Source: Euborellia annulipes (taxonomy: Eukaryota; Arthropoda; Insecta; Dermaptera; Anisolabididae). Taken from it: a stretch of DNA of 64,000 nucleotides. The stretch is from positions 1-64,000 of the forward strand of contig JAKCPI010022072.1 of assembly GCA_023213315.1 (NCBI GenBank). The letters are read 5' to 3'. The notes below the pieces were generated by a model, which was given only the letters and a program-made list of their open reading frames with translations, searched no databases and was not told the origin of the DNA. This document shows positions 56,811 through 64,000 of the stretch, piece after piece (positions within the stretch are counted from its first letter, which is position 1; the number at the start of each line of letters is the position of its first letter). The translations under genes and the position numbers were made by a program.

Positions 56811-57655
56811 CAAAAATTCATATTAATTATTCGGTTGTTATTTATTTTTTTCACAAAAGATAAAAACAATAAGTCTATAGAATCTATATTTTATTTGAAA
56901 AAATATTACTTCCATCCCTCTTTAATTCAATTATTTAAGAGATTATAAAATATTTTCATATAATTATAACAGAAAAATTTCCAGATGGAAATATGGTTCA
57001 TATTTGAAGTGCGAAATGAAATTTTGGAGGGTGTGTTACCCCCAGTGAGAGGGACAAGAGGGTCTCAATCTTTTGATTCCATTCATAAAAGCTGTCGTCT
57101 GATCTCAATGTCATTTGACACTTATCCAGCTTTTCAAATACAAATATCTATTATATGTAAGTGGACGCAAATATACACATATACATTGAGATTTATTCAG
57201 ATTCAAATTCATGTGACATTTGTTTGTCGTCAATGGAGTAGAGCATAAATATCGACCTATACGCCTCGAATTGTACTTTACAATAAATCAGAAATTGAAG
57301 CCTCTATTTAACGATACAACAAAAAGGGGAAGGAAATGGATTCTGAGTTTGGAAATGGATATTATCTATTTTCAATCATCTGGAAGAACCGTTTACAAAA
57401 ATATATAGGATATTTATTATTTATTTCAAGTAGATTATATAAAGCAAAATATGAAGGAAATTCCCTTATACATCATAAACTATTTTTTTTTAATGTTTTA
57501 AATAACGAACTCAGATTGAAAACAAGGAAGAAGTCATGAATAATCAAAAAATATAAATTTCAAATTCAAGGAAAAAAAGTACATTAGTAATTTAAAACCT
57601 TAAATATGTTTGAGGGCCCTCCGGGATATTCCCGGTATCCAAGTGGGCCAGTCCA
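56811..57655. other. A+T-rich intergenic sequence
   Basis: Open frames at 56985-57539 have no recognised similarity and no splice context. Confidence 0.35.
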
Positions 57656-57661
57656 GCACTG

Positions 57662-57926
57662 GCAGGATGACAGTCAGGAATGAATGAAAATTTTAATCAA
57701 TTTTTATCCAATTTTTTATTTCGATTGCCGACGTTTCGGACGCAAGTCGTCCTTCCTCAGGACCTAGGATCAATGCAACAACTTTTGTTAACTTTCATCA
57801 TACATATTTGTCTCAATGATAAGTCTTGAGGAAGGACGCGACTTGGGCTCAAAACGTCAGCAATCGAAATAAAAAATTGGATAAAGATTGATTAAAATTT
57901 TCATTCATTCCTGGCTGCCATCCTGC
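57662..57926. repeat. Foldback element i
   Basis: Arms GGATG.CAG.CAGGAATGAATG, AAAATTTTAATCAAT and TTTTTTATTTCGATTG with complements; middle near 57795. Confidence 0.9.
57728..57763 (-). ncRNA. Hammerhead ribozyme candidate i
   Basis: Minus strand: stem I GUC/GGC, CUGAGGA, extra A, stem II GGAC/GUCC, GAA, stem III ACGU, cleavable C. The right arm version (57828-57870) has UUGAGGA and AAAACGUC and looks dead. Confidence 0.62.
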
Positions 57927-57944
57927 TTCTTTTATCTTAAATAT

Positions 57945-58140
57945 AAAATTTCAACCATGTAACTCATTTTCTTTTTTTACTTTATTTTATACACACAGAC
58001 ACGATTTCGCGGTACTACTTTTTTAACTTAACTTAGAGGTCCTCAAAACATATATTTCCATTAAAATCTCAACATCGAATTTTTATCATGAATCCTTTCT
58101 CAATATTAACATAGGGCCTATATATAGGCAAGAGAAAGTA
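57945..58140 (-). repeat. Family A left-end fragment
   Basis: TATAAAATTTCAACC.., ATTTTTATCATGAATCC, AGGCAAGAGAAAGTAA. Confidence 0.7.
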
Positions 58141-58238
58141 ATAAAATTTTAATTAAAAAAAAACTAGATTTAATAAAATATATATATTTTTTTTCGATAA
58201 ATAAATAGAACTTCAGAAGGGCGAATTAAGTATGTAAA

Positions 58239-58490
58239 AGCCCTCGGGCTTGGTGTAGTTGGTAGCCTGCCTCCCTTGTATACCAAGGATCGCGGGTTCG
58301 GATCCCAGACAGTTCGATGATTTTATTTGAATACCAAATGGCTTAAATAAGAATGTTTGAACCCCCAATAGATAATTACTAAAATACTGAGTATCGTAAA
58401 GTCTTATATGGCCTAAGTTGCTGAAAAAACTGTGTATGTTTGTGTGAGTGTGAATGGGAAAAAAAGTGTGTTTAAAAAAAAAAAGAATGT
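58239..58490 (+). mobile_element. tRNA-derived SINE, type S1
   Basis: Head GGGCTTGGTGTAGTTGGTAG, B box GGGTTCGGATCCC (58294), body and GCTGAAAAAACTGTGTATG tail. Confidence 0.88.
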
Positions 58491-58519
58491 AAATAAAATC
58501 GAAGTCTAATTGAATGTCG

Positions 58520-58870
58520 TCTTGTAGTATATTTGGCCGGAGCTCTTGAGGGTGTTAAGTGCGCTTGTCATGTAGCTGTCACGTACGCTTTGTATGCATG
58601 TCGCCATTGGCAATAACGAGATATCTCCCTCCCATTCACTCCCCTTCTTCATGCATCGCAATACTCATCCCATTCCCTGATTTATACTCATTCTCATCAT
58701 CCTCCTCCCCCAGTTCAATCCCTTAAAAGATACATTTAGATTAGTATTTTGAGAGGATTATGGATGATACACTTTACTCAAAATCTTTGAAAGTGTTGAT
58801 CAACATATTAATTCAAGATGTTGTTGAGGGTATGTAAATATTTATTGAACCATTATTATTTTTGAATTTA
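58520..58870. other. Complex non-repeat island
   Basis: GGCCGGAGCTC, CACGTACG, GCCATTGGC; possible regulatory DNA. Confidence 0.3.
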
Positions 58871-58876
58871 AATTTT

Positions 58877-59115
58877 GCTTTCTCTTACCTATACTGTATA
58901 TGTTAATATATAGAGAGAAAGTAAGCTATTGGATTCATGTAAAAAAATCGATGTCTAGTTTTTGATGGATATTACCGGGTACGTTTTGAGACCCCCTGAA
59001 TCCAAATAAAATTGGGTTCCGTAATATGGTCTGTCTATGTATATAGGTGAGTGTGTCTGCTTGTATTCAATTTAAAACAAGAAGGAAATAAGCTTCGAGG
59101 CTGTAATTTTATACT
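58877..59115 (+). repeat. Family A left-end copy, truncated
   Basis: TGCTTTCTCTTACCTATACT..AGAGAGAAAGTA, ATTGGATTCATGT, ACGTTTTGAGACCCCC; stops after the AAGGAAATAAGC stretch. Confidence 0.78.
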
Positions 59116-59194
59116 ATATAAAAATGTATACTAATCCTTTTGTCTTTAATATAATCCAAAGTATTAAATATTCTTCAATTTAATTTAATTATCT

Positions 59195-59310
59195 CTAAAG
59201 ATAGACAAATAAATAACGCGAGGTTAAATTTCAAAAGGATTTTATTTTAGTTTATGTGCATTTCGACGTAATACGTCATCTTGAGAGCTTTGGCACAAAC
59301 CTTTTGTTCT
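59195..59310 (-). repeat. Solo arm related to foldback c, with decayed ribozyme
   Basis: Shares GATAAATAA.AC..AGGTTAA, GCATTTCGACGTAATACGTC with 16207-16479. Minus strand motif: CUCAAGA, extra U, stem II GACGU/ACGUC, GAA, AUGCACAU: core U4-G5 damaged but GAA intact, complementary to the damage in copy c. Confidence 0.6.
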
Positions 59311-59319
59311 TCACACAAA

Positions 59320-60200
59320 CACACATGCCATTCTCACTTATAGATACACTTTTCTACATTGCTTTTATACTTTAGTTGTTACAGGTTGACGACAGCTTCA
59401 AACCTGCTTATCCTTTGGACTTCATACATTAGGACTGTGAAAGCTGTTCCTGTTAGGCGTCGTCCGAGTTCTGGCTAGAAATCCTTCTTTTGGTGAGTAG
59501 CTCTTGAAATTTTTACAATTCCATATATGCTGACTTATAGAGAAGGATATTGGATGTTTAGAACATTTTTTTTTAAACAATATTATCAATTTCAATTTTG
59601 AATCCTCGTCTATTTGACTAGCTTCAGAGATGTAAATATTCTGATTCAAATTTTGGTATATTTTCATCTATACAAAAATAATCGAAATTAAATTACAAAC
59701 AAAAATGGTCTAGTACATAATCACGCTGATGTTAACGGTTCGGGAGATTTAGAGGGGTAAAATTTGATGGTTGTCAAGGTAACAAGGTATTAGAGGATAT
59801 TAGATCAAGAAATAAATATTTCTCTATCTCAGTGTCTCCTTTCATATTTGCGTGAATATGTACTAGACCATTTTTGTTTGTAATTTAATTTCGATTATTT
59901 TTGTATAGATAAATCTTTGCGGAAAGCTGCATAGTTTTCGAGATATTTGCGAAAAACCATCTTCCCGCAACTTTACCGGCTTATTTTATCTCGCCAAAGG
60001 ACCCGGTACTAAAAAGGAAACTCTTGCCAATTTTCGTCGCCAGCTCTTGGACTATTATGTTCCATCTTTTTGAAATAGCGATTAAATAATATTTTTCACG
60101 CTTGGTTATAGGCCCTACTAGGGTTTCTAATTTTGTAAAATGTTTTCTGAAAGATTCCAAATAACCTCCATCCAACATTCCAATCTTAATACTTTTCATA
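59320..60200. other. Intergenic sequence next to the solo arm
   Basis: Two minus-strand open frames (59422-59667, 59981-60199) have no recognised domain; the first has a weak H-rich pattern that could be a Penelope endonuclease tail but is not convincing. Confidence 0.3.
59666..59910. mobile_element. MITE with about 52-bp perfect inverted ends
   Basis: ATCTATACAAAAATAATCGA, AATTAAATTACAAACAAAAA, TGGTCTAGTACAT and exact complement. The perfect match suggests recent movement or gene conversion. Confidence 0.85.
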
Positions 60201-60349
60201 ATTTTACATTCAATATTTTGATGTATTTCGAATCAATTTAAGCCCTACTCTTTATAATAACGATCGATTTGTCTCCCAAATGTGTTGCATGCAAATCATT
60301 ACATGAGTTGATAAATTGCAAAAGTGAAGTGTGAAGGTAGATAGATTTG

Positions 60350-60600
60350 CGCTTGTTTCGGATGTTAACAAATAGACAACAGCCTGGGGAGAAATGAACG
60401 TTTCAAAATGGACCGGTAGCGTCTAACGAACATGTCACGGTAGTAAATCGAATGATTCCATGCCACCGATTGAGCAGGGATGGAAAGCTTCTAAAGAGGG
60501 GGGCCCATAAAGACCCTGAAGGGCTCAAAGGGCTTCTCAATAACTCTAACCAACTGGAAGATTATTCGCTCAAAACGCTACCTTACTGACACTTGTAGCT
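60350..60600. other. Complex non-repeat island
   Basis: Balanced, no ORF, no repeat recognised. Confidence 0.3.
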
Positions 60601-60680
60601 GTCATTGATTTACTTGTTATATTTTTCCTATTTCCCACATTGCTAAATTTTATTAGCGATAAAAATAAATTTTATCAATT

Positions 60681-61256
60681 AAAAAATCTGGTGTTACTGA
60701 CCGCACAGCACACATCTCTTACTCTTGGTAATTGAAAGTTGTGTTCTGTGCTTGTCACACCAGATTTTTTTGTGTCCACATATATTAAGTTTACAGCATT
60801 ACATTTGAATTCAAGTTGTGAAATTTATGAACATGTGAATATTGTTACCATGACAACCATTTCTCATATCTTTCGTATGAAGTGGAAAAGTAAGTCTTCA
60901 AACAATTTTAAGAGCAAAATGAGAATATTCATTTTAAAAAGCATCTAAAAAATAATTGATTTTTGAATTTTAATCAAATTCGTTGGAGCGAATTTTGAGA
61001 AAATCGAAAAAAAAAAAACTGAAAAATTACTTCAACAAATTACTAGCTCATTTTGGCCGATTTTGATCAAAAGCTTATTTTCACGCCTCAGCGGGGTGCC
61101 TTACTTAAATATAAAATTTCGACCACCTAGCTCATTTCCTTATGCTTTTGAATTGAACACACACTTCTAAACGTGTATTTCCATCAAAATTACGGCACCG
61201 AATTTTTTACATGAAACCAATACTTTTCTCTCTATATATTAACATATATAAGTAAA
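60681..61256 (-). repeat. Family A copy, near full length
   Basis: AAAAAATCTGGTGTTACTGA..CACACCAGATTTTTTTGTGTC at left, body shortened in the TG-run region, TATATAAGTAAAA at right. Confidence 0.88.
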
Positions 61257-62104
61257 AATATGATCAAACCCATTGATTATTGGGATTTCTATAAAATATT
61301 GTTTTACCTTAAAAGAAAAACAAATTTCATTTTCCTCATTAAATTACTTGAATTTCCCCCTTTTTATTTTTAAATCGCTTCTCTTTTTTTTCAATTGACA
61401 ATGTATTTGCCAAAAGGAATGTAAATCGTTTTTCCAATTGTTATTTTTTCTTCCCTTTCAATAAACAAACAACTTAAAATACCAAATGTAAGGATGGATA
61501 TAAACCTACTTATAAAAATGATTCGGCCCCTGGTACTTGAACGAACCCAATTTATTATTTGTCTGTCCCTTGGAGAGAGCATGAATCACGAGGCAAGGGG
61601 CTCGATGACGTCTCAAGCCGGGGCTGACCCTCCACCCCCGGGGCGAAAGGGCGAATGCAGAGCAGGAAGCTTTACTACCCACCCCCGCGTACTATACTCC
61701 ACCCCGAAGGGGTCTGTATAAATTCTCGATGCTCGTAGAACACTCAATGGTTCATGTTACTAAACCCTCTGGGATCAATTATTTATTTATACAAACTTTA
61801 AGAGTATTAAGTAAGAATGGGCCTTTAAGACAGGCATAGAAATAATGGCTTCATTTAAATTATTAATATTAATTTCTTAAGAAATTTTGTATGTTAATAT
61901 AAATTCATGTTGCTTTTAGATTTATTTCTAAATATTTTAATTAAAATTTGTAGTCAAAATGAAAAGGAAAAACAAATTGCTTACTTCCATTGTATATTAC
62001 ACTATTTTAAAATTTTCTTAACTTTCTCTTTATTCTTAGATTCATTCAAAACTGGGTGGTCGGATAGCTATAGAATGAGGAATCGAGGTTGTAGATGTTT
62101 CTTA
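61257..62104. other. Intergenic sequence with a GC-rich island
   Basis: 61530-61720 is GC-rich, complex, with GATGACGTCTC (CRE-like TGACGTC). No gene supported. Confidence 0.35.
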
Positions 62105-62415
62105 TAAAAAAATCTGGAAAAGTACATCAGTAAAGTACTAGTACTCTTTGACGGATTTTGTTCAAAATCTTAGTGTCACGTCCCAGACGGGTACCTTTCT
62201 AAAATATAAAATTTCAATATCCTAGCTCTTTTTGTTCATTAAATATTTTGTTCACACACACACAGACAGACAGACCATGTTGCTAAAACCACTTTTTTGG
62301 ACTCAGGAGAACTCAAAACATGTAGTCTATATCCATCACAATCTCGGCATCGAATTTTTGACATGAATCCAATATTTTCTCTCTATCTATATACATATAT
62401 AGGTAAGAGAAAGTA
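62105..62415 (-). repeat. Family A copy, internally deleted
   Basis: AAAAAAATCTGG is joined directly to AAAAGTACATCAGTAAAGTA; ends ATAGGTAAGAGAAAGTA. Confidence 0.8.
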
Positions 62416-62529
62416 CAAAAGATTTGTTCGATTTTATTTTTTTCCTTTGTCCTACATTCGTTTCTGAATTAGTTAACTCTCTTTCAACTTAATTATTTTT
62501 TTTTAAATTGATTAGTTAAACATTTGATA

Positions 62530-62755
62530 ATGAAATAGGTAGGTTAATTAAATTTAAAAATTAATTAAGACGTCAGATATTTAATAAAATATAAAATTTA
62601 ATCTCTTGGCGATCGATTTCGCTTACAAAGCATCCTCAGGCCAGCTGGAAGATGCTTTGTAAGCGAAATCGATCGCCAAGAGATTAAATTTTATATTTTA
62701 TTAAATATCTGACGTCTTAATTAATTTTTAAATTTAATTAACCTACCTATTTCAT
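62530..62755. repeat. Foldback element j
   Basis: 226 bp, arms of about 110 bases (ATGAAATAGGTAGGTTAATT.., AATCTCTTGGCGATCGATTT) separated by only a few bases near 62642. Confidence 0.93.
62607..62643 (-). ncRNA. Hammerhead ribozyme candidate j
   Basis: Minus strand, 37 nt: stem I UGGC/GCCA, CUGAGGA, extra U, stem II GCUU/AAGC with 3-base loop UGU, GAA, stem III AUCGAU, cleavable C. Core complete. The right arm version has CUGGAAGA, an altered core. Confidence 0.72.
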
Positions 62756-63074
62756 CATGTACACGTCAGAAATAGAAGAATATATTCAACATATTTGATA
62801 ATGGTTCTAATTTTCTCCTAAAAATTTTTGTTATTTTTTTCACCAATGGAGATTTTGATTTGTCTAAATCAAAATTTCTCAGGCTCCCACTCTCACTGTT
62901 CCCTTTTCAAAAATTTTTCTTTGAGATTTGAGAAAGTTAACATTAAAGTTTTTTGTTTTCATTGGATTATATATAATTTTTTTAATTCTCACTGAACAAG
63001 TCAATGAATAACACACCCATAAAGAGAATACATAATAAATGTATTGTGCCCTTTTAACAACTCCGGGACAGATA

Positions 63075-63129
63075 CAATTTGAAAGACTGATGATGAGAAA
63101 ATAAAGTTTTCTTGAAACGTCTCGAATTG
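63075..63129 (+). ncRNA. Hammerhead ribozyme candidate k
   Basis: Stem I CAAUU/AAUUG plus GA/UC with an internal loop, CUGAUGA (63087-63093), extra U, stem II GAGAAAA/UUUUCUU (one G-U), GAA, ACGU, cleavable C at 63121. Solitary. The internal loop in stem I is where active natural hammerheads make contacts to loop II. Confidence 0.68.
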
Positions 63130-63229
63130 TAATAAAATCGGAGGCTTTAATTTTTGGCTGCTCCTGGTTCCTTCCTTGTATATAAATCAACAGCCACGTA
63201 CTTCATTGGTTATAATTTTTTTTTTTTTT

Positions 63230-63386
63230 TTTGTCAATTGTGCAAGTAACATTAAATATAAATTTTTTTAGGAAATGACATATTTCATGAAAAATACTAT
63301 TAATTATAGCATTTGAAACAATATTCCGTGGTTAACTCAATTTTTAATTTTTTTGGCGCTTGACACACTAATGCATAACAGGGTCC
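63230..63386. mobile_element. Half copy of the GTTATGCATT MITE
   Basis: GTGCAAGTAACATTAAATAT..GGCGCTTGACACACTAATGC in reverse relative to 55831-56081; only one terminus is present. Confidence 0.72.
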
Positions 63387-63389
63387 ATA

Positions 63390-64000
63390 TAATACCGCTC
63401 ATTGCTTTGAACGGTTAAAGCTCAAAGTGCCTGGGCCCTCACAGGGCAAAAATCTCACCAAAATAATTTTTTTATTTTTTATTAGAATTTTAAATCAAAA
63501 TGATATTTTTATTATTAGAATTTTAAGGTTGGAGCTCAAAGGGTTCGGGCCCTCCTCTCTGCGGCCCTACTTACAGTCCCAGAAACTCTTATTTGAACCT
63601 ACTCAAATATCAACATTTATAATTTATTATATCATTTATAAAGCATTAAATTTGTTTTATTATTTCTCTTAAAATTAGTAATTCGTTTGACGCAATGAAA
63701 TTAATTAAATTTCTCATTTATTTTTTGTTTCCTCTATTTAATATCTATTTTGACTAAACATGAATGACTTTCAATTTATCTTTTCGAAAAATGTATTATT
63801 AGATTGCTTTAGAAGTCTTCTCGCCTTTATGCTTAAATGAGGTTCTGATAAATAAGTAGGGTGAAGTTGTTTACTCGTGTATAGCTTATTTTATACAAAT
63901 TAAATGCAAAATTGGAAAGTTGGATCCTGAGATCTGGCTAATAACTTTGAAACTTGTTTAATAAAATAGCTTTTGCCTTATTTGGTTAGTTACTCATATG
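63390..64000. other. Intergenic sequence to window end
   Basis: A direct repeat GCTCAAAG.G..GGGCCCTC (63419 and 63533) is the only structure noticed. Confidence 0.4.

Noticed and set aside
59422..59667. Penelope GIY-YIG endonuclease remnant next to a ribozyme arm
   Set aside because: Only a vague His/Asn pattern; no GIY or YIG motif visible.

Overview
The window is eukaryotic nuclear DNA: A+T rich, spliceosomal introns, tRNA-derived SINEs, non-LTR remnants, a mariner fossil and many hairpin and MITE-type repeats. An invertebrate, probably an arthropod, fits best (a crustacean such as a copepod is a guess); nothing here fixes the species.

Only one host gene is recognised. Ten exons on the + strand between 1102 and 20496 join in phase to give 490 residues, ending at a TGA. 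They are the C-terminal part of a katanin p80 (KATNB1-like) subunit: the short motif after the WD40 domain, a long low-complexity linker, and the complete con80 domain that binds the katanin p60 ATPase. The WD40 exons must lie left of the window. Intron 8 is 11.5 kb and is built from nested repeats. Intron 9 has a GC donor with a perfect GC-type consensus.

The rest (introns and 20.5-64 kb) is mostly mobile DNA. (1) A family of about 600-700 bp repeats, called family A here, has a hairpin at each end (an ACTTTCTCTTACC hairpin and an AAAAATCTGGTGTGAC hairpin) and no visible protein; some 25 whole or broken copies occur. (2) At least nine different foldback elements, plus several single units, carry what I read as hammerhead self-cleaving ribozymes: CUGANGA, one extra base, a G-C-closed stem II, GAA, a short self-complementary stem III, a cleavable base, and a matching stem I. 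The arms differ between elements while the ribozyme architecture is kept. Hammerheads of this kind are known from Penelope-like retroelements, but no reverse transcriptase is visible here. (3) tRNA-like SINEs of at least three tail types. (4) Tc1-type, hAT-type (8-bp duplications) and PIF/Harbinger-type (TTA duplication) MITEs. (5) A 5'-truncated non-LTR element with a 69-bp tandem repeat that splits a family A copy in two. (6) A mariner copy missing its catalytic centre.

About ten islands of complex, non-repetitive sequence lie downstream of the gene (24.5, 37.6, 38.4, 40.5, 44.2, 45.5, 49.8, 54.6, 58.6, 60.4 and 61.6 kb). Two resemble promoters: 45.4-45.7 kb has two YY1/Pho-like sites and a CpG-bearing 5' exon-like segment; 54.6-54.75 kb has an octamer, a CCAAT box and a GC box. 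No RNA genes of the host (rRNA, true tRNA) and no CRISPR were seen.
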